DNA of 22,865 nucleotides from JBGOUV01 sp041477815 (lineage in GTDB: Bacteria > Acidobacteriota > Terriglobia > Bryobacterales > JACQDG01), in NCBI GenBank assembly GCA_041477815.1, contig JBGOUV010000056.1, positions 1 to 22,865 on the forward strand, written 5' to 3'. How positions within the stretch are numbered: the first letter of the stretch is position 1; the number at the start of each line of letters is the position of its first letter. Shown here one piece after another: positions 1-6,544 of the stretch. Under the pieces are notes generated by a model. The model searched no databases. It was not told where the DNA came from and worked only from the letters and a program-made list of their open reading frames with translations. The translations under genes and the position numbers were made by a program.

Positions 1-60
1 ACGCTGCAACTGGAGCTTCTCTTCCGGGGTCAGTTCGAGAACCGCTATGGGTCGGGACAT
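1..60 (-). CDS. IS630-family transposase, N-terminal fragment (runs off window)
   Basis: An ATG at 58-60 opens a frame reading MSRPIAVLELTPEEKLQLQR up to the window edge. A short 'RPxxxLELTPEEKxxLxR' opening is typical of the helix-turn-helix end of IS630-family transposases, which cut and paste at TA dinucleotides. Only 20 residues are visible, so neither the DDE catalytic domain nor the integrity of the gene can be judged. No strong ribosome binding site precedes the ATG. An unrelated HTH regulator is possible but less likely, given the AT-rich end-like sequence just upstream. Confidence 0.65.
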   Translation of the reverse strand, partial: MSRPIAVLELTPEEKLQLQR

Positions 61-118
61 GGACCCAGGATAGCAGGGCTGGGATATTATTTCAAGCTTT
101 TTCAATTACAGAACACTA
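1..118 (-). mobile_element. Putative IS630-type insertion sequence, transposase-proximal end
   Basis: The bases between the transposase start (60) and about 118 are AT-rich against a GC-rich background. They end in CTAG, which contains the TA that IS630 elements duplicate on insertion. I place the element end at the TA at 117-118 by inference. The other end lies outside the window, so the terminal inverted repeat cannot be confirmed. The next 160 bases (119-279) hold nothing I recognise. Confidence 0.4.
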
Positions 119-279
119 GGTGGGGGCACTGCCCTTGCCGCCGCCGGGGGCCCAACTTGTCCGAAGGCGAAAAGTAATCTCGGCCACCACCGACCGATCC
201 AGCTCCCCCGCCGCGCAGACTGCCCCTCCCCAAGTTCGCGTCTGAGTAAGAAGAAGCCCCACTGCCCTCGGCCCACTTC

Positions 280-1296
280 CTACTGCTTGCGAGGCGGATA
301 CACCAAATACCCCGGAATGTCCAGCCGTACGCGGTAGAGATTCTTGCCGGCGGTGACGTAGAGGGTCTTCAGGTCGGGGCCGCCGAAGGTGCAGTTGGTG
401 ACGGCGTCCTCCGGGATGGGGATGCGGCCGAGGCGCTGGCCGGCCGGGCTGATGATGTAGATACCGGCGAGGTTGTCGGGGTCGCCGGTAGTGGTGCCCG
501 CGGCGCCATAGATGTTGCCCTGGATGTCCATCACCATGCCGTCGACGCCGCGGCCCTGGCCGAAGCTGTAATGCACGCGCCCGTTGGTGACGCGGCCGTC
601 GGGCTGGATGTCGAACTTCCGGATGGTGGCTTCGCGGGGAGGGCCGGCGGTGGTGTCGGCGACGTAGAGCGTCTTGGCGTCGGGGGAGACCAGGATGCCG
701 TTGGGCTTCTCGATGTCCGGCTTGGTGAGGACCCGGGTCAGCTTGCCGTCGGGCTCGATGCGGTAGACGTCCTCGGTGGCCAGCTCGCGGCCGGACTGGT
801 CGCCGTAGCGCGGATCGGTAAACCAGATGCGGCCCTGGGCGTCTATGTCGAGATCATTGGGGCTATTGAGGCGCTTGCCGGCAAAATTGTCGGCCAGGAC
901 CTCGATCCGGCCGGTGGCGAGGTCGGTGCGGGTAATGCGGCGCCCGCCCTCGCCGGTGGGCAGCCCGGCTCCTTCGCAGACCACCAGCCGGCCTTGGGGA
1001 TCGAAAGCCAGGCCGTTGGCGCGCCCGCTGGGCTCGCGGAAGACGGTGAAGTTGCCGTCGGGGGTGTACTTCAGGATGCGGTTGCCGCGGATCTCGCTGA
1101 AGTAGACGTTGCCCTCGGCGTCGGCCGCCGGACCCTCCGTGAAGACGATGGAAACCGCCGTCTCGACCTTTGCGGTGAGCGGGGGAGGCGCGGGCGGACG
1201 CCGGCAGGCTGCCAAAACCACAAGGAACCATAAAGACACCAAGACACAAAGAACACCAAGTGTTTTTCTTCGTGTCTTGGTGTCTTTGTGGTTCAA
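280..1296 (-). CDS. SMP-30/gluconolactonase/LRE-like lipoprotein, repeat-derived signal peptide
   Basis: The protein is a six-bladed propeller of the SMP-30/gluconolactonase family, which hydrolyses sugar lactones or related esters using one divalent metal. With a TTG start at 1296 (338 aa), the metal and substrate positions expected for the family are visible: E54 (FTEGP), N147 (SPND), N199 (KPNG) and D252 (GVDGM). The N-terminus is a textbook lipoprotein signal: basic KTRRK, a hydrophobic stretch, then lipobox LAAC with Cys31. An ATG at 1383 is also in frame, but it would overlap the upstream RRM gene by 77 bases and give an overlong basic leader. I therefore prefer TTG, although no clear ribosome binding site supports either. 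Residues 2-24 are encoded by a palindromic repeat (1226-1293). The true substrate is unknown. The gene follows the RRM gene by about 10 bases. Confidence 0.85.
   Translation of the reverse strand: MNHKDTKTRRKTLGVLCVLVSLWFLVVLAACRRPPAPPPLTAKVETAVSIVFTEGPAADAEGNVYFSEIRGNRILKYTPDGNFTVFREPSGRANGLAFDPQGRLVVCEGAGLPTGEGGRRITRTDLATGRIEVLADNFAGKRLNSPNDLDIDAQGRIWFTDPRYGDQSGRELATEDVYRIEPDGKLTRVLTKPDIEKPNGILVSPDAKTLYVADTTAGPPREATIRKFDIQPDGRVTNGRVHYSFGQGRGVDGMVMDIQGNIYGAAGTTTGDPDNLAGIYIISPAGQRLGRIPIPEDAVTNCTFGGPDLKTLYVTAGKNLYRVRLDIPGYLVYPPRKQ
1226..1293. repeat. Long imperfect palindrome, dispersed-repeat type (HKDTKT/VLVSLW family)
   Basis: Two 28-base arms (1226-1253 and 1266-1293) pair at 26 of 28 positions around a 12-base loop that is itself partly palindromic. 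Both arms are built on the theme AAGACACCAAGACAC. Repeats of this kind, recognisable from the spurious peptide HKDTKTRR...LVSLW, recur in intergenic DNA of Acidobacteria, Planctomycetes and other phyla (from memory, not searched). Here the repeat lies inside the start of the SMP-30 reading frame. As RNA it would fold into a very stable hairpin right at the translation start. Confidence 0.85.
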
Positions 1297-1306
1297 TTGC
1301 GGGCTT

Positions 1307-1633
1307 TTACCGGGCGGGCGGCTTGGCGGGCGGCCGCCGGGGCGGTGGTTTGCGCGGCTGTTCGGAAGCCCCGCGCGCTTCATTTACGCGCAGGTTGCGG
1401 TCCTCCAGCGGAGCATGGTTAAAGCGCGCGATCATCGCCTTGGAGTCGTCGTCGGTGGCCGCCTCGATGAAGGCGTAGCCTTTGGACTCTTGGGTTTCGA
1501 AGTCGCGAATCACCTTCACTTCGTCGAAGGTGATGTTTTCATGTTGCAACCAGCCCTGTATATCCTCAGCGGTCACCCAGGACGGCAGGTTGCCCATAAA
1601 GACCGTCCGGTTGGACCCACGCTTCTTGCTCAT
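1307..1633 (-). CDS. RRM-domain RNA-binding protein
   Basis: This is a 108-residue single RNA-recognition-motif protein of the small bacterial/cyanobacterial Rbp type. RNP2 is VFMGNLP (residues 11-17) and RNP1 is KGYAFIEA (51-58), with the aromatic residues that stack on RNA bases in place. The fold ends near residue 87 and is followed by a Pro/Arg/Lys-rich tail, a common RNA-contacting extension in this family. Such proteins bind single-stranded RNA and are often cold- or stress-linked; the target here is unknown. A TATAAT hexamer (complement of 1648-1653) sits only 14 bases before the ATG, and there is no Shine-Dalgarno sequence, so the message may be nearly leaderless. The -35 region is poor, so this promoter is tentative. 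Confidence 0.9.
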   Translation of the reverse strand: MSKKRGSNRTVFMGNLPSWVTAEDIQGWLQHENITFDEVKVIRDFETQESKGYAFIEAATDDDSKAMIARFNHAPLEDRNLRVNEARGASEQPRKPPPRRPPAKPPAR

Positions 1634-1687
1634 GTCGGGTAAAGGGGATTATACCGTATTTGCTTGGGTTGGTGGGGCCCGGCGGGG

Positions 1688-2947
1688 TCAATCCAGAATC
1701 ACCCCAATAACGGCCAGGCACATCTCGTCGGTAGACTGTTCGCCCCAGCCCACCTCGCGGGGCGGGCTAAACGGATTCCGAGGGTTGGCGGCCGAGTTGT
1801 CGTAGACGGCCTTCAAGTCCAGACGCGTGCCCGCCGGCAGGGGCAGGGCCTCGCGGTAGTAATAGAACGCCTGCCAGTCGAAGTCCCAGTCATCAATGTA
1901 GATGAGGGGGTGCTGGGAGCCGTCGGGGTAGGTGGCGTCCACCCGGATTTCGCGGCCGAGCAGGTGCATGTGGGGGACGATGGAGATGGCCTTGGCGCCG
2001 TCCACAAAGCGGGGGATGGTGAGCGAGGCGGTAACCTCGTGGCGCTCGGCGCCGGGTGGAATCGCCAGGCGCGGCGGCAACAAAGGGACGTAGATGATTT
2101 CGTGGGCGGCCGGACGAGGGGCGAAGTAGACGCCGATCCGCGTGCGGTCGGTCTGGGGCGAGCCGTTGAGGTGGTAGTGGACCTGGATCACCACGCGGCC
2201 GAAGGGGGTGAGGCGAACGCCGGTGTCCTCGGGGAACATGCGGGGCCGCATGCCGGGGGCCCAACCGCCGAGGAGGCTGTCGGTCGGTACGCCCGGGCCG
2301 CCGAAGCAACTGTAGCCGGCGCCGGCGCCGGTGCGGTCGACCTTGAAGGCGGAGACGCCCAGGGGATCGGGGTAGGCCAGGACGTGATGCACCACGTTGC
2401 GATTGCCGGGCCGGACGTCCAAGCCGGCTACCCAGCGGCTTTGGAAAAGGCGCGTGGGCACACTGAAACAGCGATACACGTCGCGGCCCTCGGCCGGGAT
2501 GGTGAAGTCGGCGTCGGGTTCGAGGACCAGGTCGGGCGTGCCCAGGGCCCACTGGTCGGCGAACTGGATCGGTTGGGGCAGGTCGCGGGGGTTGCCCTCG
2601 GGGGCGCCGGAGTCGGCCCAGCGGGCGAGCAGGTCGATCTCGCCGGGAGTGAGGCGGTTCTCGTCGAGAAACTCGCCGTGACCGGGGACGGGCTTCCAGG
2701 GCGGCATGCGGCGGGAGCGGGTCTCGGTCTTGATCTGGCGGGCGTGGGAGGCCGCGTCCTGGTAACTCAGCAGGGGGAAGGGGGCGATATCGCCGGGGCG
2801 ATGGCAGGTCTGGCAGTGGCGCTGCAGGACCCGGACAATCTGGTCGTTGAAGGTCACCGCGGAGCGAACGGAGCGGGCCCGCGCGGGGGCCGGCTGAGCC
2901 CACGCGGTGGCGGCCAGAAAGAGGGCGGGCAGCAGGACGCGCCGCAT
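1688..2947 (-). CDS. Secreted cytochrome c / copper type II (PHM-like) monooxygenase fusion
   Basis: The protein has 419 residues. A signal peptide (1-17, AWA|Q) is followed by a class I-like cytochrome c domain with heme motif CQTCH (45-49) and a likely distal Met81 in RRMPPW. A two-lobed domain resembling ascorbate-dependent copper type II monooxygenases (peptidylglycine hydroxylase / dopamine beta-hydroxylase fold) comes next. All expected copper ligands are visible: H187-H188 and H257 or H259 (QVHYH) for one site, and H326xH328 (PHMHLLG) plus M409 (TDEMC) for the other. The natural electron donor may therefore be the fused heme instead of ascorbate. The substrate is unknown. AGGAG lies only one base before the ATG, unusually tight. 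The gene starts 14 bases after the NmrA-like stop, so the two are probably co-transcribed. The family is common in Acidobacteria and Planctomycetes. Confidence 0.9.
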   Translation of the reverse strand: MRRVLLPALFLAATAWAQPAPARARSVRSAVTFNDQIVRVLQRHCQTCHRPGDIAPFPLLSYQDAASHARQIKTETRSRRMPPWKPVPGHGEFLDENRLTPGEIDLLARWADSGAPEGNPRDLPQPIQFADQWALGTPDLVLEPDADFTIPAEGRDVYRCFSVPTRLFQSRWVAGLDVRPGNRNVVHHVLAYPDPLGVSAFKVDRTGAGAGYSCFGGPGVPTDSLLGGWAPGMRPRMFPEDTGVRLTPFGRVVIQVHYHLNGSPQTDRTRIGVYFAPRPAAHEIIYVPLLPPRLAIPPGAERHEVTASLTIPRFVDGAKAISIVPHMHLLGREIRVDATYPDGSQHPLIYIDDWDFDWQAFYYYREALPLPAGTRLDLKAVYDNSAANPRNPFSPPREVGWGEQSTDEMCLAVIGVILD

Positions 2948-2961
2948 GCTCCTATCTTAAC

Positions 2962-3834
2962 TCAGGACTTCCAGGAAAGGGCCGTGGCGGCCGCGAAGTC
3001 TTCGAAGCGGCGGGGCTCCCGGCCCAGGACGGCGCGCAGCTCGGCCAACTCGGCCTCCGTGGCGGCCAGGCCGTGTTGCTGAAAATGCCGATACATAATA
3101 CAGAGATCGAGGACCAGCCATTCCGGCAGCATGGCTGTGGCCTGCCGGGCCCAGACGTCGAGATCGTCGCCCAGGTACTGGACAGGACGGCCCAGATGAC
3201 GGCTCCAGATTTGGGCCACGGCGTCGCCGGTGAGGGCCTCCGGACCGGCCACCGCATAGGTCTTGCCTTCGTGACCCGGCTGGGTCAAGGCGGCCACGAC
3301 CACGCCGGCGATGTCGCGCACGTCCACCCGGCTGACGCCCCGCTGGCCGATAGGCTGCGGATACAGGCCGTACTGGAGCATGGCTTCGCGAAACCAGGTG
3401 TCGACTTGAAAGAAGTTGTTGGGCCGCACCAAGGTGTAGGGAATGCCCGACGCGCGGATGGCGTATTCGATGGGGATTTTGCTGGCGAAGTGGGGGATGT
3501 GCGGGGCGCTGTCGATCTGGTGGACCGACATGTACACGAGGCGGCGGAGGCGGGCGGCTTTAGCGGCCTCCACGGCGGCCAAGCCCTCGTGGGTTTCGGT
3601 CTGGCTCAGGGCGGTCACCAAAAAGGCGGCGTCCACGTCCTGCAGGGCGGCAGGCAGGGAGGCCGGGGCGGTGAGGTCGCCCACCGCGCCTTCCGCGCCG
3701 TCCGGGAGCGCGCCGAGCTTGTCGGCCGAGCGGGTCAGGACGCGCACCCCAACCCCCGCCTGGAGCAGACCTCGGGTGACCTGGGAGCCGACATTGCCGG
3801 TGCCGCCGATGACGAGGACGCGCATGGCTCCCAT
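2962..3834 (-). CDS. NmrA-like NAD(P)-binding atypical short-chain dehydrogenase
   Basis: The protein has 290 residues with a Rossmann fold. The dinucleotide-binding loop GGTGNVG (10-16) is followed by VRVLTRS, whose basic residue suggests NADP(H). The NmrA hallmarks HFASK and YTLVRPNNFFQ follow. There is no signal peptide, so it is cytoplasmic. NmrA relatives act as redox sensors or as quinone/NADPH oxidoreductases, and the sequence does not decide between these. The ATG at 3834 (MGAMRV) lies 14 bases after the upstream stop; an internal ATG at 3825 (MRVLVIGG) fits the fold equally well. A much longer open frame extends upstream to 4800, but it is antisense-like and runs through the preceding gene, so I reject it. 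The gene is probably the second of a three-gene unit with its neighbours. Confidence 0.88.
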   Translation of the reverse strand: MGAMRVLVIGGTGNVGSQVTRGLLQAGVGVRVLTRSADKLGALPDGAEGAVGDLTAPASLPAALQDVDAAFLVTALSQTETHEGLAAVEAAKAARLRRLVYMSVHQIDSAPHIPHFASKIPIEYAIRASGIPYTLVRPNNFFQVDTWFREAMLQYGLYPQPIGQRGVSRVDVRDIAGVVVAALTQPGHEGKTYAVAGPEALTGDAVAQIWSRHLGRPVQYLGDDLDVWARQATAMLPEWLVLDLCIMYRHFQQHGLAATEAELAELRAVLGREPRRFEDFAAATALSWKS

Positions 3835-3848
3835 TGTCGCAGATCCAG

Positions 3849-4817
3849 TCAGGCGTCTTGTTCCATCCGCAGCCGGCTGTGGCGCCGGGCCTGCGCCACC
3901 ACGGGGTACGGGATAAGCCACTCCCGGTGGGGCGGCGCCTCCACCCACTGCGGTCCGAAATCCTCCACCGCGAACAACTCCACGCGCAGGCCGGACCGGG
4001 TCACCCCAACCCGCAGGAAGCTCTTGTACAGCGGCGGCTGGTTGCGGTCCATCGTCCAGTTGGGGAGCAGGGAAGGGAACAGGGCGGCCGACTGCTCCCG
4101 TGTCGGGTAGCACCCGAAGTCTTTTCCTTCGGCCAGCGGCACTTCGGTCGGCAAAGCCATTTGGGGAGTGGGCGGGATGCGATCGGTCCGGTCCAGACCC
4201 GCGCCGGCGCCGCCGTTCACCACGTGCCAGATGACTCGCTGCCGGCCGGCGGACAGGGCGGTAATCCGATAACACTGGAAATTGCGAACCCCGCCGGCGA
4301 TAACGAGGCAGTAATGGTGGTCGCGAATGAGGCGGTCCACTCCGGCCAGATTGTGGTCGTAGTTTCCGTTGGCATAAATAGGCCGGCCCAAAATCATCAC
4401 CTTGGCCTTGGGGGCCTGCGATACCCGCTCGAGCCACCGGAATTGCTCCTCCCCCAGCCGGCCCCGCCTCCCGGTGTCCACAAACACCAGGCGCGCATGC
4501 GGCGTGTCGAGGTGGAAATACATATGGGGCTGCGCCGCGGTGGCGCCTTCGCAGAACTGCCGCCGGAAGGCGGCCAATCCGTCGCGCCAGTCGTCGGGAC
4601 CGGTCGCGGCAAGAATATCGCGCCCATAGGCTCGATGAATCCACGAGCCGTCCGGGCCGGACGCATTTCCGGCCAACACCGCGAACGCGGCAGCGGCGCC
4701 TTCCTTCCGGATTTTCTCCGCCAGGACGAGCTGCGAGCCGGCCCCGGAGCCGGTCTCGCCCAGCGCGAGAAACGAGAAATCCGGCGGCAAATCGGGCCAA
4801 TTCAGGCGAAAATCCAT
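3849..4817 (-). CDS. Metallophosphoesterase-fold protein lacking metal ligands (pseudoenzyme)
   Basis: The protein has 322 residues and no signal peptide. Its order of segments follows the calcineurin-like phosphoesterases elsewhere in this window, but each metal motif is altered. FLALGETGSG (16-25) replaces FLAFGDSGTG, LAGNASG (48-54) replaces HTGDIAY, TGPDD (72-76) replaces GNHE, ILGRPIY (142-148) replaces YFHHP, and IAGGVRNFQCY (173-183) replaces SGHEHTY. A dimetal site cannot form with these residues, so it is probably a binding or regulatory pseudoenzyme. The ATG at 4817 has AGGA ten bases upstream and a promoter about 50 bases upstream. An in-frame ATG at 5012 would lie upstream of that promoter and add a disordered leader, so I reject it. 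The reading frame is otherwise intact, arguing against simple decay. It leads the NmrA-like and cytochrome c/copper genes. Confidence 0.72.
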   Translation of the reverse strand: MDFRLNWPDLPPDFSFLALGETGSGAGSQLVLAEKIRKEGAAAAFAVLAGNASGPDGSWIHRAYGRDILAATGPDDWRDGLAAFRRQFCEGATAAQPHMYFHLDTPHARLVFVDTGRRGRLGEEQFRWLERVSQAPKAKVMILGRPIYANGNYDHNLAGVDRLIRDHHYCLVIAGGVRNFQCYRITALSAGRQRVIWHVVNGGAGAGLDRTDRIPPTPQMALPTEVPLAEGKDFGCYPTREQSAALFPSLLPNWTMDRNQPPLYKSFLRVGVTRSGLRVELFAVEDFGPQWVEAPPHREWLIPYPVVAQARRHSRLRMEQDA

Positions 4818-4869
4818 GGGTCCGAAGTCCTTTACGGCGATACCCAGTAGTTGGTCTGAGTAGGCGAAA

Positions 4870-4878
4870 ATTATAGCA
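4870..4878 (-). promoter_or_regulatory. Extended -10 promoter for the phosphoesterase-like/NmrA/copper-enzyme genes
   Basis: Read on the minus strand this is TGCTATAAT, a perfect -10 hexamer with the TGn extension, in an AT-rich patch that stands out from the GC-rich surroundings. No good -35 hexamer is seen 16-19 bases upstream, as expected for extended -10 promoters. Transcription would start near 4863, leaving a leader of about 45 bases before the ATG at 4817. Confidence 0.5.
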
Positions 4879-5040
4879 CAGATCCGGATAAATATTGTTA
4901 TATTGTGAGATTTAACGGCCTCGCCCGTCGGCTTGCCCCGCACCTCTGGGATCTGGCGCGACCCCTCCGCCCCGGTGACGACTTCCGTCAGAAACGACGG
5001 ATTCCAGGTCACGCCGCTGGTCCTTTTTCTCCGTCCATCG

Positions 5041-5265
5041 ACGCGTCAACGCCGCCTACTTTGAAAACAACGCGGCGCGCATGCGCTACCCCGAGTTCTG
5101 CCGCCCACACCTGTTCGTCGATTCCGGCGTGATCGAAGCAGGATGTAAAGGCGGTCATCGGCACTCGCCTGGAGCAATCGGGCATGTTCTGGACGGTTCG
5201 AGGCGCCAACGCTCTGCGATGCTGCAAGCTCAACGGACGCCTGGATGATTACTGGGGGAATCGGC
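5041..5265 (+). pseudogene. ISKra4-type transposase, C-terminal relic with frameshift
   Basis: The plus strand encodes the conserved tail of ISKra4-family transposases in two frames. First comes RVNAAYFENNAARMRYPEF followed by DSGVIEAGCK. After a one-base insertion around 5147-5150, the second frame gives AVIGTRLEQSGMFWTVRGAN followed by ALRCCKLNGRLDDYW. Family members usually read GANAIIALRCC here, so three codons also appear lost. Nothing recognisable of the N-terminal two-thirds remains and no element ends are seen. It is a dead fragment and marks old insertion activity at this spot. Confidence 0.75.
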
Positions 5266-5424
5266 ACTTCCTGGGCGCGATATTGGCCGGAATTCCACCT
5301 CGACATCGCGGCCTTCGTCGTGGTCGCCTCGATGAGGGGGGACGTCCGGGGTGAGTACCTCAACAAGTATCGCAGTGTCCATTGGAGCGAGCGCAGAGAC
5401 TTCCCGAAGTCGGCCCTAGACTAG
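5245..5424 (+). CDS. Short open frame of unknown nature (59 codons), probably a relic
   Basis: From an ATG at 5245 the frame runs 59 codons to a TAG inside the left end of the MITE-like element. It overlaps the ISKra4 tail in another frame. The second half (WPEFHLDIAAFVVVASMRGD, then EYLNKYRSVHW) looks protein-like, with mixed hydrophobic and charged residues, but I do not recognise it. It may be the cut end of a longer gene interrupted by the element. No ribosome binding site is visible. Low confidence that it is expressed. Confidence 0.18.
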   Translation: MITGGIGTSWARYWPEFHLDIAAFVVVASMRGDVRGEYLNKYRSVHWSERRDFPKSALD

Positions 5425-5555
5425 CAGTCCGTGGGAAATGGACCTGAGCGCAGATCTGCGCTCAGGTTCGCCTTCGCAGAATCAACGACTTGCCGTGGCG
5501 CAAATTTGCACCACGTGGCGCCAGGGCACTCTTTCCACGGGCCGCTAGACTAGGG
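5414..5555. mobile_element. MITE-like non-autonomous element, 142 bp
   Basis: The two ends form inverted repeats of about 24 bases: 5414-5438 begins CCCTAGACTAGCAGTCCGTG, and the complement of 5531-5555 begins CCCTAGTCTAGCGGCCCGTG. They differ at a few positions and by one base of spacing. CTAGACTAG appears in direct orientation at both borders (5416-5424 and 5545-5553), so CTAG may be the target duplication. There is no coding capacity. The inside is packed with palindromes: 5442-5467 (perfect), 5495-5514 (one mismatched pair) and 5516-5523. This architecture fits a miniature element mobilised in trans by an IS transposase, which I cannot identify. Confidence 0.6.
5442..5467. repeat. Perfect 26-bp palindrome inside the MITE-like element
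   Basis: Each half is ACCTGAGCGCAGA followed by its exact complement, centred on AGATCT. It starts four bases inside the left inverted repeat of the element. As single-stranded DNA or RNA it would form a 13-bp hairpin with almost no loop. Confidence 0.85.
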
Positions 5556-5753
5556 ACGTGCCGCGCATACATGAGCGCTACCGCAGAAGCCACTCAAGCA
5601 TTCCTGGTCTGAACTGCAGCTGACTCCGTTGAATTTTTGTCCAAATATGTTACGGTCCTTGTCCCCACTGCACCGGTTTGCGCCGGCAAGGAGAAAGAGA
5701 ATACAGAGAAGCAGCGGTGCCCGTACCGTGTAGCGAACATCTTTCCCTACCAT
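5550..5753 (-). CDS. Small secreted Cys-rich protein, possibly truncated by the MITE
   Basis: The protein has 67 residues. A signal peptide (hydrophobic core LLLCILFLLAG, likely cut after Ala25) is followed by a short mature part with C46-x5-C52-x4-C57-x5-C63, a spacing reminiscent of dickkopf/EB-like 'CxxDxxCxxGxC' modules in secreted bacterial proteins, which form two disulfides. The stop codon TAG (5550-5552) lies within the inverted repeat of the adjacent MITE-like element, so the natural C-terminus may have been replaced. No ribosome binding site is obvious. The function is unknown; the export signal and cysteine spacing are the reasons to think it is real. Confidence 0.5.
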   Translation of the reverse strand: MVGKDVRYTVRAPLLLCILFLLAGANRCSGDKDRNIFGQKFNGVSCSSDQECLSGFCGSAHVCAARP

Positions 5754-5813
5754 GTGCCAATGCTTCTTTCCTTAGACCAAGCCTTCGTTCATGAGGTGTT
5801 ACCTGTCTGGCAG

Positions 5814-5976
5814 CTATGATCCGCCACGGTGGCCGAAACCGGCCGTAGAACCGGCCGCTTCACTGGCGTACCGGCTAGAGGCTTGCGGCATGGTTGCCGA
5901 TCCCACGGCCACAACGCGCCGCCCATAGGTTCCGTCGGAGAGACTGGAGGGCACTTGCAGTTTCGGTTGGATCCAT
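5814..5976 (-). pseudogene. Relic of a Solibacter C-terminal (TIGR03437) domain
   Basis: Directly after the stop codon of the glycine-zipper gene, the minus strand reads KLQVPSSLSDGTYGRRVVAV and then GSATMP. This matches the last strands of the module in the neighbouring proteins (compare VQVPATLADGSYGLRIVARG at the end of the 9785-11677 gene). The other roughly 200 residues of the domain are missing and the frame continues into unrelated sequence. It is most likely the stump of a lost secreted protein whose front was replaced or deleted. Confidence 0.65.
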
Positions 5977-6480
5977 CTACTCGCGGTAGATATCCCGCCA
6001 TCGGCCTGCGGGAAGCACGCCGCCAACTCCGGCGCCGAGAATCCCGCCCACGAGTCCCAAGACCAATTTGCCGAGATGGGGCGAAACAAGGCAGGAGGCA
6101 AAAGCACAGTGAGAGTCCATAACCGCACCGGCGCCCACGCCAACCCCGGCGCCGATTCCGAGCCCAATCAGCAAGTTTCGGGACCGGCGACCCTCACGCT
6201 GGACCGACAGCCGCACCACGGACTGGGGCGCTACCGTCTGCCGGCCCTTCTTCGTACTCACCACCACGGAATCATCAGTGCCACTTTGGAACCGGCCCTG
6301 TACGGTTGCTTGGCCTGCCAGCGAGACACGCACGTTGGCGCCGGCCGCTAATTGTTTGACGTTCTCCCAGTCCGCAGTGACGGGGCGAGACTGGGCTGAT
6401 CCAAGTTGAGCACCGATGGTCAGCGCAAGGACCGTAACAGCTAGTACCACGAAGGCGAGGCGACCTGATGGATTGACCAT
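5977..6480 (-). CDS. Exported Sm-like/glycine-zipper protein
   Basis: The protein has 167 residues with a signal peptide (1-29, GSA|Q). A small beta domain follows (about 35-95) in which W38, the 'L..GxxVRVxL' strand and 'VxGRFxSGTDDSVVV' resemble SH3/Sm-like barrels. After a basic stretch (EGRRSRN) come two Gly-every-fourth-residue helices (103-120 and 137-155), the glycine-zipper pattern of envelope proteins that insert or oligomerise in membranes. The C-terminus WRDIYRE is a recurrent ending in acidobacterial relatives, as I recall. The ATG at 6480 has AGGAAG at good spacing. The protein probably sits in the cell envelope; its specific role is unknown. The relic immediately downstream suggests a rearrangement just after the stop. 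Confidence 0.75.
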   Translation of the reverse strand: MVNPSGRLAFVVLAVTVLALTIGAQLGSAQSRPVTADWENVKQLAAGANVRVSLAGQATVQGRFQSGTDDSVVVSTKKGRQTVAPQSVVRLSVQREGRRSRNLLIGLGIGAGVGVGAGAVMDSHCAFASCLVSPHLGKLVLGLVGGILGAGVGGVLPAGRWRDIYRE

Positions 6481-6544
6481 TCTTCTTCCTTTCGATGCTG
6501 GGGACCCCGTGCGGCCTCAAGAGCAGCCAGGGTTCCGACCGTTT

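Noticed and set aside
119..279. Possible gene tail on the minus strand between the IS end and the SMP-30 stop
   Set aside because: An open stretch exists, but I recognise no motif or start; not enough to call a gene.
2962..4800. 612-codon open frame on the minus strand continuing upstream of the NmrA-like protein
   Set aside because: Only the part from 3834 resembles a protein family; the rest is an Arg/Pro/Ala-rich shadow of the phosphoesterase-like gene in another frame.
3849..5012. Longer start (ATG 5012) for the metallophosphoesterase-like protein
   Set aside because: It lies upstream of the extended -10 promoter at 4870-4878 and adds 65 residues without homology; ATG 4817 has an AGGA site.
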